Positions 16,337 through 25,605 of a stretch of DNA of 64,000 nt are shown here, in pieces. Under the pieces are notes generated by a model. That model searched no databases. It was not told the DNA's origin and worked only from the letters and a program-made list of their open reading frames with translations. Location: positions 434,001 through 498,000 of the forward strand of contig NZ_JAAQYM010000005.1 in assembly GCF_012986595.1 (NCBI RefSeq), in the 5' to 3' direction. Position 1 is the first letter of the stretch; each line of letters begins with the position of its first letter. Origin of the DNA: Pseudomonas koreensis (GTDB taxonomy: Bacteria > Pseudomonadota > Gammaproteobacteria > Pseudomonadales > Pseudomonadaceae). The position numbers and the translations under genes are program-made.

Positions 16337-16879
16337 ATGCAAAACCCGCAGAACCTGATCTGGATCGACCTGGAAATGACCGGTCTGGATCCGGAAAACG
16401 ACGTCATCATCGAAATGGCCACCATCGTCACCGACAGTGACCTGAACACCCTGGCCGAAGGTCCGGTGATCGCCATCCACCACAGCGACGAAGTGCTCGC
16501 TCGCATGGACGAGTGGAACACCCGCACCCACGGCAACTCCGGCCTGACCCAGCGCGTGCGTGACAGCCGTATCAGCATGGCCGAAGCCGAAGCCGAAACC
16601 ATCGCGTTCCTGGAACAGTGGGTGCCGAAGGGCAAATCGCCGATCTGCGGCAACAGCATCTGCCAGGACCGGCGCTTCCTTTATACCCACATGAAGGCGC
16701 TGGAAAGCTACTTCCACTACCGCAACCTCGACGTGTCGACGCTCAAAGAGCTGGCCGCGCGTTGGGCGCCGGACGTGCGTGACAGCTTCAAGAAGGGCAG
16801 CACTCACCTGGCGCTGGACGACATCCGCGAATCGATCGCCGAGTTGCAGCACTACCGCAAGCACTTCATCAAGTTCTGA
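16337..16879 (+). CDS. orn: Oligoribonuclease
   Basis: 3'-to-5' exoribonuclease that clears 2-5 nt RNAs and, in pseudomonads, pGpG from c-di-GMP breakdown. 180 residues, the usual length. DEDDh residues are visible: WIDLEMTGLD (Asp and Glu), NSICQDRRFL, and HLALDDIRESI (His and Asp). The start is ATG 16337 with TAGGAGC ahead of it; an earlier in-frame codon at 16319 precedes the ribosome site. Confidence 0.97.
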   Translation: MQNPQNLIWIDLEMTGLDPENDVIIEMATIVTDSDLNTLAEGPVIAIHHSDEVLARMDEWNTRTHGNSGLTQRVRDSRISMAEAEAETIAFLEQWVPKGKSPICGNSICQDRRFLYTHMKALESYFHYRNLDVSTLKELAARWAPDVRDSFKKGSTHLALDDIRESIAELQHYRKHFIKF

Positions 16880-16897
16880 GTGTCGGTGGAGGGCTTT

Positions 16898-17034
16898 TGT
16901 GGCGAGGGAGCTTGTCGAAAGGTCGCACCGTCCTGCTCGGCTGCGTAGCAGTCGCAAAGCCTGTAGCCACCTTTTGCCTGAAAGAGTGCAAGGGAGTGCT
17001 TCGCCCTCCAGCGGGAGCAAGCTCCCTCGCCACA
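16898..17034. repeat. REPIN, GTGGCGAGGGAGCTTG type, left arm damaged
   Basis: The right arm (about 17009-17034) is intact (AGCGGGAGCAAGCTCCCTCG then CCACAG). The left copy starting at 16898 breaks after GAGGGAGCTTG, where TCGAAAGG replaces the expected CTCCCGCT. A diverged member of the family between orn and the TRIC-family gene. Confidence 0.8.
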
Positions 17035-17126
17035 GGTATCCGCCAAGGAATCTGTGATGGCGCCGCCCCCTTCTGGTGCGGCGCTGAAATGGCTAGACTG
17101 CGCGCCTTCCTGCCAGGACCGCCGCC

Positions 17127-17738
17127 ATGTTGCTGATGCTCTATCTGATCGCCATTACCGCTGAAGCCATGACCGGCGCGCTGTCTGCCGGACGGCGCGG
17201 CATGGACTGGTTCGGCGTGGTGCTGATTGCCTGTGTCACGGCGTTGGGCGGCGGTTCGGTACGCGACGTGCTGCTCGGCCATTACCCGCTGACCTGGGTC
17301 AAACACCCGGAATACCTGGTGCTGACCTCGGCCGCCGCGATGCTCACCGTGTTCACCGCGCGCTGGATGCGCCACCTGCGTTCGCTGTTTCTGGTGCTCG
17401 ACGCGGTTGGCCTGGTGGCGTTCACCCTGATCGGCTGCATGACCGCTCTGGAAATGGGCCACGGCATGCTGGTGGCCTCGGTCAGCGGCGTGATCACCGG
17501 CGTATTCGGCGGCATCCTGCGCGACATCTTCTGCAACGACATCCCGCTGATCTTCCGCCGTGAACTGTACGCCAGCGTCTCGTTCGCGGCGGCGTGGTGC
17601 TACATGCTCTGCCTGTACCTGAATGTGCCGAGCGAGCAGGCGATCCTGATTACCTTGTTCGGTGGCTTCCTGCTACGCCTGCTGGCGATCCGTTTCCACT
17701 GGGAAATGCCCAAGTTCGTCTATAACGATCAGCCCTGA
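17127..17738 (+). CDS. Trimeric intracellular cation (TRIC)-family membrane protein
   Basis: 203-residue inner-membrane protein of the UPF0126/YicG family, now placed with TRIC channels. About seven hydrophobic helices are visible. The family's internal duplication shows as two glycine motifs, LGGGSVRDVLLGHYP (about residue 40) and FGGILRDIFCNDIP (about residue 130). Bacterial TRIC relatives form trimeric cation pores; the ion and physiological role here are not given by the sequence. It is monocistronic, between two repeat pairs. Confidence 0.87.
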   Translation: MLLMLYLIAITAEAMTGALSAGRRGMDWFGVVLIACVTALGGGSVRDVLLGHYPLTWVKHPEYLVLTSAAAMLTVFTARWMRHLRSLFLVLDAVGLVAFTLIGCMTALEMGHGMLVASVSGVITGVFGGILRDIFCNDIPLIFRRELYASVSFAAAWCYMLCLYLNVPSEQAILITLFGGFLLRLLAIRFHWEMPKFVYNDQP

Positions 17739-17748
17739 CGCAATTCCC

Positions 17749-17834
17749 TGTAGGAGCTGCCGCAGGCTGCGATCTTTTGACTTTGATTTTTAAAAGACAA
17801 GAGCAAAAGATCGCAGCCTGCGGCAGCTCCTACA
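17749..17834. repeat. REPIN, TGTAGGAGCTGCCGCAGGCT type
   Basis: Perfect 30-base inverted arms (17749-17778 and 17805-17834) reading TGTAGGAGCTGCCGCAGGCT then GCGATCTTTT. A 26-base AT-rich spacer separates them. It lies between the convergent TRIC and queG genes. Confidence 0.92.
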
Positions 17835-17842
17835 TTGTGTGA

Positions 17843-18907
17843 TTAGGCGAGGCCGTGTTGTTTCAGCGCCCACTCGACATGTTCCCGCACCAGCTCTGAC
17901 GGGTAGTCGCGGCGCGCCTTCAAGGCTTCCAGCACCGGAATGCTCGACGGCGCATTGCCCAGGCCCACGGCCAGATTGCGCAACCAGCGCTCGTAACCGG
18001 CGCGGCGCAGCGGCGAGCCTTCGGTGCTGCTGAGAAACTTGTCCTCGTCCCACAGGAACAGCTCGGCCAGTTCGGCGTTGTCCAGATTGTGCCGCGGCTT
18101 GAAGTCGCTTTCCCCGGACGGCCGGGCGAAGCGGTTCCACGGGCAGACGATCTGGCAGTCATCGCAGCCGAACACCCGGTTGCCGATCAACGGGCGCAGG
18201 TCTTCGGGAATCGCGTTTTTCAGTTCGATGGTCAGATAAGAGATGCAGCGCCGCGCGTCCAGCACATACGGACCGACGAAGGCGTTGGTCGGGCAAATGT
18301 CCAGGCACGCGGTGCAGCGTCCGCAGTGTTCGGTGCTGTGCGGTTCGTCCACCGGTAGCGGCAGATCGACAAACAGTTCGCTCAAGAAAAAATAGCTGCC
18401 GGCCTTGCGGTTGAGCACCAGCGTATTTTTGCCGATCCAGCCCAGTCCGGCCTGCTCGGCGATGGCTTTTTCCAGCACCGGGGCGCTGTCGACGAATGCG
18501 CGGAAACCGAACGGGCCGATCTCGGCCTGAATCTTGTCGGCCAATTGCTGCACACGTTTACGGATCAATTTGTGGTAATCGCGGCCCAAGGCATAGCGCG
18601 AGACGTAAGCTTTCTCCGGTTGCGCGAGCATCTGCGCCATTTGCGTGTCGCCGGGCAGGTAGTCCATGCGCAGCGAAACCACGCGCAGCGTGCCGGGCAC
18701 CAGCTCCTCGGGATGCGAGCGTTTGCTGCCATGGGCGCCCATGTAGTCCATTTCGCCGTGGTAGCCGGCGGCGAGCCAGCGCTCCAGGTGCTGCTCATGC
18801 TCGGCCAGGTCCAGACCGCTGATGCCGACTTGCTGGAAGCCCAGCTCGCGGCCCCAATCCTTGATCGATTGGGCGAGGGCGGGCAGATCTGTGGTGATGG
18901 CGGACAT
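17843..18907 (-). CDS. queG: Epoxyqueuosine reductase
   Basis: Cobalamin-dependent iron-sulfur enzyme that reduces epoxyqueuosine to queuosine in tRNA. About 354 residues. Two [4Fe-4S] motifs are visible: CGRCTACLDICPTNAF and CDDCQIVCPWNRF. The N-terminal B12-binding region includes GISGLDLAEHEQHLERWLAAG in outline. A C-terminal HEAT-like segment is present (RRAGYERWLRNLAVGLGN). ATG 18907 (MSAITTDLP) is chosen; the longer frame to 18979 would overlap the divergent nnr start. Confidence 0.95.
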   Translation of the reverse strand: MSAITTDLPALAQSIKDWGRELGFQQVGISGLDLAEHEQHLERWLAAGYHGEMDYMGAHGSKRSHPEELVPGTLRVVSLRMDYLPGDTQMAQMLAQPEKAYVSRYALGRDYHKLIRKRVQQLADKIQAEIGPFGFRAFVDSAPVLEKAIAEQAGLGWIGKNTLVLNRKAGSYFFLSELFVDLPLPVDEPHSTEHCGRCTACLDICPTNAFVGPYVLDARRCISYLTIELKNAIPEDLRPLIGNRVFGCDDCQIVCPWNRFARPSGESDFKPRHNLDNAELAELFLWDEDKFLSSTEGSPLRRAGYERWLRNLAVGLGNAPSSIPVLEALKARRDYPSELVREHVEWALKQHGLA

Positions 18908-18936
18908 GAGGCGAGAGAAACCGGAGCTGAGGTGCG

Positions 18937-18942
18937 TATAAT
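18937..18942 (+). promoter_or_regulatory. -10 element for the nnr-tsaE-amiB-mutL-miaA-hfq run
   Basis: Exact TATAAT 29 bases before the nnr ATG in the 63-base queG-nnr gap. No good -35 is visible, so this rests on the -10 alone. Confidence 0.45.
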
Positions 18943-18970
18943 TCTGCCAGACATCGGAGCCCGAAGACGC

Positions 18971-20470
18971 ATGCCGCACACGAAAGATGAATTACCCGAC
19001 GCGCTGTACGCCGCCGCCCAGGTGCGCGAGCTCGACGCGCGGCTGATCGCTGCCGGTACGCCGGGCTTCGAATTGATGCAGCGCGCCGCGTATGCGTGCT
19101 GGCGCGCGCTGGTACGGCGCTGGCCCTCAGCCAGTGAACTGACCGTGCTGGCCGGGCGTGGCAACAATGCCGGCGACGGCTATTTGCTGGCGCTGCTGGC
19201 GCAGCGTGCCGGGTGGACGGTGCGCGTGCTGGCGGTCGCTGAGCCGCAGCGCTTGCAGGGCGACGCGGCGCTGGCCCATGCCGAGGCGGTGGCCGAAGGT
19301 GTCGCGGTGCTGGGCTGGAGCGCCCAGACCGAGTTGCGCGGGATTGTCCTCGATGCCCTGCTTGGCACGGGCTTGAGTGGCGAGGTACGCGAGCCCTATG
19401 CCGCAGCCATTGCCGCGATCAACAGCAGCGGCCTGCCGGTGGTGGCGGTCGATATCCCTTCCGGATTGTCGGCCGATACCGGGCGAGTGCTGGGTGTCGC
19501 GGTGCGTGCAGACCTCACGGTCACTTTCATTGGCCTGAAGCTGGGGCTGTTCACCGGCGATGCGGCAGATTGTGTCGGCGAACGGGTGTTCAACGATCTG
19601 CAGGCCAGCGCTGAAACGTATGCTGACATTCAGGTTGCGGCTCGCCGGCTCAATGCGGCTAATCTGCCGCGTCTGCCCGCGCGCGCACCGACCTCGCACA
19701 AGGGCCGCTTCGGTCATGTGCTGCTGATCGGTGGCGACCACGGGTTTGGCGGGGCGATCCTGCTCAGTACCGAAACCGCCCTGCGCAGCGGCGCGGGCAT
19801 GGTCTCGTTGGCGACGCGCCCGGAACATGTCCCGGCGGCGCTGACTCGGGTGCCGGAAGCCATGGCGCTGGGCGCTTCATCGGCCAATCAGTTGATGGGC
19901 TTGCTCGAGAAAGTCTCGGTGCTGGTTGTCGGGCCGGGGCTGGGGCAGGCGAGTTGGGGGCGGGCGTTATTGTCGGCTGCGGCGAACGCGGCACTGCCAC
20001 AGGTGTGGGACGCCGATGCATTGAATCTGCTGGCGGGCGGTGTTGTCAGTCTGCCCAAGGATTGTGTGATCACCCCGCACCCCGGTGAGGCGGCACGTCT
20101 GTTGGGGATCAGTACCGCCGAAGTGCAGGCCGATCGTCCGGCAGCAGCGCAGGCGCTGAGCAAGAAATATTCGGCCGTCGTCGTGCTCAAAGGCGCCGGC
20201 AGCCTGATCGCCGATCCCGATGGACGTCTGGCGTTGTGTCATCAGGGCCATCCGGCCATGGCCACTGCCGGCCTTGGTGATGTACTCGCCGGTCTGACCG
20301 GCGCGCTGCTGGCGCAAGGCATGAACGGCTTCGAAGCGGCGTGCTTGGCGGTCTGGCTGCATGCCAATGCCGGTGCGCAACAAGGTAAATTCGGCCGTGG
20401 GCTGGCGGCCAGTGATTTGATTCCAGTCATTCGTCAGTTGTTGGAGGAGCATGCACCGTGTCTGAAGTAA
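18971..20470 (+). CDS. nnr: Bifunctional NAD(P)H-hydrate epimerase/dehydratase
   Basis: Repairs hydrated NAD(P)H: the N-terminal YjeF domain (about 15-225) epimerises NAD(P)HX and the C-terminal kinase-fold domain (about 235-490) dehydrates the S form using ADP. 499 residues. Motifs include GRGNNAGDGYLLA in the epimerase, and GPGLGQASWG, ITPHPGEAARLLG and ATAGLGDVLAGLTG (ATP-binding) in the dehydratase. It starts a long co-directional cluster; its end overlaps tsaE by 13 bases. Confidence 0.96.
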   Translation: MPHTKDELPDALYAAAQVRELDARLIAAGTPGFELMQRAAYACWRALVRRWPSASELTVLAGRGNNAGDGYLLALLAQRAGWTVRVLAVAEPQRLQGDAALAHAEAVAEGVAVLGWSAQTELRGIVLDALLGTGLSGEVREPYAAAIAAINSSGLPVVAVDIPSGLSADTGRVLGVAVRADLTVTFIGLKLGLFTGDAADCVGERVFNDLQASAETYADIQVAARRLNAANLPRLPARAPTSHKGRFGHVLLIGGDHGFGGAILLSTETALRSGAGMVSLATRPEHVPAALTRVPEAMALGASSANQLMGLLEKVSVLVVGPGLGQASWGRALLSAAANAALPQVWDADALNLLAGGVVSLPKDCVITPHPGEAARLLGISTAEVQADRPAAAQALSKKYSAVVVLKGAGSLIADPDGRLALCHQGHPAMATAGLGDVLAGLTGALLAQGMNGFEAACLAVWLHANAGAQQGKFGRGLAASDLIPVIRQLLEEHAPCLK

Positions 20471-20928
20471 CCCTGTACCTGGCCGATGAACAGGCCATGA
20501 GCGACTTTGGCGCACGGATCGCCCGCGTGACCCAGGGCCATGGCCTGATTTTTCTCGAAGGCAACCTGGGCATGGGCAAAACCACGCTGTCGCGGGGCAT
20601 CATTCGCGGGCTGGGGCATGTCGGTGCGGTGAAAAGTCCGACCTTTACCCTGGTCGAGCCCTACGAGATCGGCGATGTGCGCGCCTTCCACTTCGACCTG
20701 TATCGCCTGGTCGATCCGGAGGAGCTGGAGTTTCTGGGCATCCGCGACTATTTCGAAGACGATGCCCTGTGCCTGATCGAGTGGCCCGATAAAGGTGCAG
20801 GCTTTTTGCCAAAGCCCGACCTGACCATTACCATTAGCCCGCAAGACAGCGGGCGTTCGCTGAAAATTTTATCCCAGGGCTCGCGTGGCGAGACCTGGTG
20901 TGCCGCTTTGGCATTGGAATCCAATTAA
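20458..20928 (+). CDS. tsaE: tRNA threonylcarbamoyladenosine biosynthesis ATPase TsaE
   Basis: ATPase that, with TsaB and TsaD, makes N6-threonylcarbamoyladenosine on ANN-decoding tRNAs. 156 residues. Walker A is GNLGMGKTTLSRG (about residue 35). SPTFTLVEPY and the Walker-B-like FHFDLYRL, then EWPDKG, follow the family order. The GTG start at 20458 lies inside nnr, with GGAGGAGCATGCACC upstream giving a good ribosome site. Confidence 0.96.
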   Translation: MSEVTLYLADEQAMSDFGARIARVTQGHGLIFLEGNLGMGKTTLSRGIIRGLGHVGAVKSPTFTLVEPYEIGDVRAFHFDLYRLVDPEELEFLGIRDYFEDDALCLIEWPDKGAGFLPKPDLTITISPQDSGRSLKILSQGSRGETWCAALALESN

Positions 20929-22359
20929 ATGATGGGGTTAGGTATGCGCTTTCGCGCGTTGGTGGCTGCCGCAGGATTGATGTTGATGGCAGTGGCCGTA
21001 AACGCTGTGGCCGACACGAAGGTCAACAGCGTGCGCCTGTGGCGGGCGCCGGACAACACGCGACTGGTCTTCGACCTGAGCGGCCCGGTGCAGCACAGCG
21101 TCTTCACCCTGACCGCACCGGATCGGCTGGTGATCGACATCAATGGCGCCACCTTGGGTGCACCCTTGAAAGTGTCGACCGCCAACACGCCGATCACCGC
21201 GATGCGCTCGGCCCAGCGCACACCGACCGACCTGCGGGTGGTCATCGACCTGAAAAAAGCCGTCACCCCGAAAAGCTTCTCGCTGGCGCCCAACGCGCAA
21301 TACGGCAACCGTCTGGTGGTCGACCTGTTCGACAATGCAGCCGATGCCGCGCCACCGCCTGCGCCAACGCCGCAAGTGGCGACAGTGCCAGCGGTGCCGG
21401 TCACCCCGGCAGAGCCGGCGATCAAGTTGCCGCCAGCCCCGGCCGGCAAACGCGACATTATTGTGGTGATCGACGCCGGCCACGGTGGCGAAGACCCGGG
21501 CGCGTCCGGCTCGCGAGGCCAGCGTGAGAAAGACGTGGTGCTGCAGATCGCCCGCGAACTGCAGCGTCAGGTCAACGGCATGAAAGGCTTCCGCGCCGAG
21601 CTGACCCGGACCGGCGACTACTTCATTCCGCTGCGTGGCCGGACCGAAATCGCCCGCAAGAAGGGTGCCGACCTGTTCGTCTCGATCCATGCTGACGCCG
21701 CGCCGTCGGCGGCTGCCTTCGGTGCCTCGGTATTTGCCTTGTCCGATCGCGGTGCCACGTCGGAGACCGCCCGTTGGCTGGCCGACAGCGAAAACCGTTC
21801 CGACCTGATCGGCGGTGCCGGCAACGTCAGCCTCGACGACAAGGACCGCATGCTCGCCGGGGTGCTGCTCGACCTGTCGATGACCGCGTCGCTGACCTCC
21901 AGCCTCAATGTCGGCCAGAAAGTCCTGACCAACATCGGCCGGGTGACGCCGCTGCACAAACAACGCGTGGAACAGGCCGGGTTTATGGTGCTGAAGTCGC
22001 CGGACATTCCGTCGATCCTGGTGGAAACCGGGTTTATCTCCAACGCCAATGAAGCGAACAAACTCTCGGCATCGAGCCACCAGCAGGCGCTTGCCCGTTC
22101 GATCAGCAGCGGTGTGCGCCAGTTCTTCCAGCAGAATCCGCCACCGGGCACCTACATTGCCTGGCTGCGTGACTCCGGCAAGATCGCCCAAGGCCCGCGC
22201 GATCACCGCGTGAGCCCGGGCGAGACGCTGGCGATGATCGCGGTGCGTTATCAGGTGTCGCCCGCGACCCTGCGCAGCGCCAACAACCTCAGCAGCGATG
22301 AGCTGAAAGTCGGTCAGCACCTGACCATCCCCGGCACCGAACTGGCGTCCAAAGAATGA
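20929..22359 (+). CDS. amiB: N-acetylmuramoyl-L-alanine amidase (AmiB type)
   Basis: Periplasmic amidase that cleaves septal peptidoglycan during daughter-cell separation. 476 residues. A signal peptide ends near AVADT. An AMIN targeting domain spans about 30-125. After a Pro/Ala linker (140-170) comes the zinc Amidase_3 domain (about 178-400), with IDAGHGGEDPGASG, SIHADAAP and VETGFISN supplying the ligands and catalytic Glu. A C-terminal LysM repeat (HRVSPGETLAMIAVRY, about 427-470) binds glycan. The first ATG directly follows the tsaE stop; an in-frame ATG at 20944 (MRFRALV) is a plausible alternative. Its TGA overlaps the mutL ATG. Confidence 0.94.
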   Translation: MMGLGMRFRALVAAAGLMLMAVAVNAVADTKVNSVRLWRAPDNTRLVFDLSGPVQHSVFTLTAPDRLVIDINGATLGAPLKVSTANTPITAMRSAQRTPTDLRVVIDLKKAVTPKSFSLAPNAQYGNRLVVDLFDNAADAAPPPAPTPQVATVPAVPVTPAEPAIKLPPAPAGKRDIIVVIDAGHGGEDPGASGSRGQREKDVVLQIARELQRQVNGMKGFRAELTRTGDYFIPLRGRTEIARKKGADLFVSIHADAAPSAAAFGASVFALSDRGATSETARWLADSENRSDLIGGAGNVSLDDKDRMLAGVLLDLSMTASLTSSLNVGQKVLTNIGRVTPLHKQRVEQAGFMVLKSPDIPSILVETGFISNANEANKLSASSHQQALARSISSGVRQFFQQNPPPGTYIAWLRDSGKIAQGPRDHRVSPGETLAMIAVRYQVSPATLRSANNLSSDELKVGQHLTIPGTELASKE

Positions 22360-24266
22360 ATCAGCTGTTGAACGCCGCACGCATCGAACTGCTCAGCCCA
22401 CGGCTGGCGAACCAGATCGCCGCCGGTGAGGTGGTTGAGCGCCCGGCTTCGGTGATCAAGGAGCTGTTGGAAAACAGCCTCGACTCCGGTGCCAAACGCA
22501 TCGACGTCGATGTCGAGCAGGGCGGCGTCAAGCTGCTGCGGGTGCGCGACGACGGCAGCGGCATTTCCGCCGATGACCTGCCGCTGGCGCTGGCCCGTCA
22601 CGCCACCAGCAAGATCCGCAACCTCGAAGACCTCGAGCAGGTGATGAGCCTCGGTTTTCGCGGTGAAGCACTGGCATCGATCAGCTCCGTGGCGCGCCTG
22701 ACCCTGACCTCGCGCACCCGCGACGCCGATCAGGCCTGGCAGGTGGAGACCGAAGGTCGCGACATGGCGCCCCGCGTGCAACCGGCGGCGCATCCGGTCG
22801 GTACGTCGGTGGAAGTGCGTGACCTGTTCTTCAACACCCCGGCGCGGCGCAAGTTTCTCAAGACCGAAAAAACCGAATTCGATCACCTGCAAGAAGTGAT
22901 CAAGCGTCTGGCGCTGGCGCGTTTCGACGTAGCTTTCCACCTGCGCCACAACGGCAAGACCATCCTCAGCCTGCACGAGGCCCATGATGATGCGGCCCGC
23001 GCCCGGCGTGTGGCAGCCATCTGCGGCTCGGGCTTCCTCGAGCAGGCGCTGCCGATCGAGATCGAACGCAATGGCCTGCACTTGTGGGGCTGGGTCGGCT
23101 TGCCAACGTTCAACCGCAGCCAGGCGGATCTGCAATATTTCTTTGTGAACGGCCGCGCGGTGCGCGACAAACTGGTGGCCCACGCGGTGCGCCAGGCTTA
23201 TCGCGACGTGCTGTTCAACGGTCGTCATCCGACCTTCGCGCTGTTTTTCGAGGTCGATCCGGCAGCGGTCGACGTCAACGTGCACCCGACCAAACACGAA
23301 GTGCGTTTCCGCGACGGGCGCATGGTGCATGACTTCCTTTACGGCACCCTGCACCGCGCGCTGGGCGATGTGCGTCCGGAAGATCAACTGGCCGGCTCTG
23401 TCACCACTGCCGTCGTCCGTCCAACCGGCATCGAGGCCGGCGAGTTCGGCCCGCAGGGCGAAATGCGTCTGGCGGCCAACGCGCTGCTGGAGCAGCCGCA
23501 GGCGCAACCGGCGTTCAACACCTCGTCCGGAGCCAGTGCTGGCGGCGCTTATCAGTATCAGTACACGCCACGGCCACAATCCGCGGTGCCGCCAGCCGCC
23601 GAGGCGCAAGCCGCGTACCGCGAGTTTTTTGCGCCGCTGCCGGAGGCCAATGCCAACGCGCTGCCGGCTGGCCAGGAAGATATTCCGCCGCTGGGTTACG
23701 CGCTGGCCCAGCTCAAGGGCATCTACATTTTGTCCGAGAACGCCCAGGGGCTGGTGCTGGTGGACATGCACGCCGCCCACGAGCGGATCATGTACGAACG
23801 CCTGAAGATCGCCATGGCCAGCGAAGGCCTGAGCGGCCAGCCATTGCTGGTGCCGGAGTCGCTGGCGGTCAGTCAGCGTGAAGCCGATTGCGCCGAAGAG
23901 CACGCGGCATGGTTCCAGAAACTGGGCTTCGAGCTGCAGCGTCTGGGCCCGGAAACCCTGGCGATCCGCCAGATCCCGGCACTGCTCAAGCAGGCCGAGG
24001 CCAATCGCCTAGTGGGTGATGTGCTGTCGGATCTGATGGAATACGGCACCAGCGACCGGATTCAGGCGCACCTGAACGAACTGCTCGGGACCATGGCCTG
24101 CCACGGCGCGATCCGCGCCAACCGGCGCCTGGCCCTGCCGGAAATGAACGGTCTGCTGCGAGACATGGAAAACACCGAACGCAGTGGTCAATGCAACCAT
24201 GGCCGACCGACCTGGACCCAATTGGGCCTGGACGATCTGGACAAACTGTTCCTGCGCGGTCGTTGA
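22356..24266 (+). CDS. mutL: DNA mismatch repair protein MutL
   Basis: Matchmaker ATPase and latent endonuclease of mismatch repair. 636 residues. GHKL ATPase motifs are visible in residues 20-110: KELLENSLDSGA, DDGSGI and GFRGEAL. The transducer domain runs to about 335, then a Gln/Ala/Pro linker (about 350-430). The C-terminal dimerisation domain contains DMHAAHERIMYE, which fits the DxHA(X)2E(X)4E endonuclease motif seen in MutL of bacteria without MutH, and ACHGAIRANRRL. Translation is coupled to amiB (ATGA overlap), and to miaA (TGATG). Confidence 0.97.
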   Translation: MNQLLNAARIELLSPRLANQIAAGEVVERPASVIKELLENSLDSGAKRIDVDVEQGGVKLLRVRDDGSGISADDLPLALARHATSKIRNLEDLEQVMSLGFRGEALASISSVARLTLTSRTRDADQAWQVETEGRDMAPRVQPAAHPVGTSVEVRDLFFNTPARRKFLKTEKTEFDHLQEVIKRLALARFDVAFHLRHNGKTILSLHEAHDDAARARRVAAICGSGFLEQALPIEIERNGLHLWGWVGLPTFNRSQADLQYFFVNGRAVRDKLVAHAVRQAYRDVLFNGRHPTFALFFEVDPAAVDVNVHPTKHEVRFRDGRMVHDFLYGTLHRALGDVRPEDQLAGSVTTAVVRPTGIEAGEFGPQGEMRLAANALLEQPQAQPAFNTSSGASAGGAYQYQYTPRPQSAVPPAAEAQAAYREFFAPLPEANANALPAGQEDIPPLGYALAQLKGIYILSENAQGLVLVDMHAAHERIMYERLKIAMASEGLSGQPLLVPESLAVSQREADCAEEHAAWFQKLGFELQRLGPETLAIRQIPALLKQAEANRLVGDVLSDLMEYGTSDRIQAHLNELLGTMACHGAIRANRRLALPEMNGLLRDMENTERSGQCNHGRPTWTQLGLDDLDKLFLRGR

Positions 24267-25237
24267 TGAGCCAGCTTCCTCCAGCGATTTTCCTGATGGG
24301 CCCGACCGCTGCGGGCAAGACTGACCTGGCCATCGAGCTGACCAAGGTGCTGCCGTGCGAGCTGATCAGTGTCGATTCGGCGCTGGTCTATCGCGCCATG
24401 GACATTGGCACCGCCAAGCCGTCGAAAGAGTTGCTGGCCGAGTTTCCGCATCGGCTGATCGATATTCTTGACCCGGCGCAGGCTTATTCCGCCGCCGATT
24501 TCCGTCGCGATGCCTTGCAAGCCATGGCTGAAATCACCTCGCGCGGGAAAATTCCGCTGCTGGTGGGCGGGACGATGCTCTATTACAAGGCCTTGGTCGA
24601 AGGTCTGGCGGACATGCCGGCGGCGGATCCCGAGGTCCGCGCGCAGATCGAAGAAGAGGCTGCACGCCTTGGCTGGCAAGCCCTGCACGAGCAATTGGCG
24701 GTGATCGACCCGGAGTCAGCGGCGCGCATTCATCCCAATGATCCGCAGCGCCTGAGTCGGGCGCTGGAGGTTTATCGGGTCAGCGGTCAGAGTATGACGG
24801 CCCTGCGTCAGCAACAATCTGCGCAAAGTACTGAAGCAGCCGCTTCGGGACGGCAACAATTGCCCTATACTGTCGCGAACTTGGCCATTGCCCCGGCAAA
24901 TCGTCAGGTACTGCACGAGCGCATTAAACAAAGATTCACAAATATGCTGGAACAGGGGTTCATCGACGAGGTCGTAGCCCTGCGTAATAGAAGTGACCTG
25001 CATTCCGGGTTGCCGTCTATACGTGCGGTAGGCTACCGCCAAGTCTGGGACTATCTGGATGGCAAGCTGTCGTTAGCCGAAATGCAGGAACGCGGCATCA
25101 TTGCCACGCGTCAATTGGCCAAGCGCCAGTTCACCTGGCTGCGCAGCTGGGATGATCTGCACTGGCTGGACAGTCTTGATTGCGACAATCTGCCACGCGC
25201 CTTGAAATACCTTGGGACCATCTCCATATTGAGCTGA
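24266..25237 (+). CDS. miaA: tRNA dimethylallyltransferase
   Basis: Adds a dimethylallyl group to A37 of tRNAs reading UNN codons. 323 residues. The P-loop GPTAAGKTDLA is at about residue 10. SVDSALVYRAMDIGTAKP is the family's substrate-binding motif, and LVGGTMLYYKALVEGL, IRAVGYRQVW and TRQLAKRQFTWLRSW follow in the expected places. The ATG overlaps the last base of mutL. hfq follows after 95 bases, as in enterics and other pseudomonads. Confidence 0.97.
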   Translation: MSQLPPAIFLMGPTAAGKTDLAIELTKVLPCELISVDSALVYRAMDIGTAKPSKELLAEFPHRLIDILDPAQAYSAADFRRDALQAMAEITSRGKIPLLVGGTMLYYKALVEGLADMPAADPEVRAQIEEEAARLGWQALHEQLAVIDPESAARIHPNDPQRLSRALEVYRVSGQSMTALRQQQSAQSTEAAASGRQQLPYTVANLAIAPANRQVLHERIKQRFTNMLEQGFIDEVVALRNRSDLHSGLPSIRAVGYRQVWDYLDGKLSLAEMQERGIIATRQLAKRQFTWLRSWDDLHWLDSLDCDNLPRALKYLGTISILS

Positions 25238-25332
25238 GTCCTTGCAATTGCCGTCTATCCTTGGGGGTGTGGCGGCCAAAGCCATCTGAATTACCTATTT
25301 TTTATTATTGAATCCTTAAAGGAGTGCGGCAC

Positions 25333-25593
25333 ATGTCAAAAGGGCATTCGCTACAAGACCCTTACTTGAATACTTTACGTAAAGAGAAAGTTGGGGTTTC
25401 CATCTACCTGGTCAACGGTATCAAACTGCAGGGCACGATCGAGTCGTTCGACCAGTTCGTTATCCTGCTGAAAAACACCGTGAGCCAGATGGTTTACAAA
25501 CACGCTATCTCTACAGTCGTGCCAGTACGTCCAATTCGTCTGCCTAGCGCAACCGAATCCGATGCAGGTGACGCTGAGCCAGGTAACGCCTGA
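25333..25593 (+). CDS. hfq: RNA chaperone Hfq
   Basis: Hexameric RNA chaperone that pairs small RNAs with mRNAs and, with Crc, represses catabolic mRNAs in pseudomonads. 86 residues. The Sm1 motif runs from SLQDPYLNTLRKEKVGVSIY to KLQGTIESFDQF, and the Sm2 motif YKHAISTVVP is intact. The C-terminal tail (about 70-86) is short and acidic, as in other pseudomonads. ATG 25333 has AAAGGAG at 25317-25323; an in-frame GTG at 25324 is too close to that site. Confidence 0.98.
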   Translation: MSKGHSLQDPYLNTLRKEKVGVSIYLVNGIKLQGTIESFDQFVILLKNTVSQMVYKHAISTVVPVRPIRLPSATESDAGDAEPGNA

Positions 25594-25605
25594 TAGGAGT
25601 CTCCT

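Noticed and set aside
22314..23903. Long antisense frame over mutL
   Set aside because: No recognisable motif; arises from GC-rich third positions.
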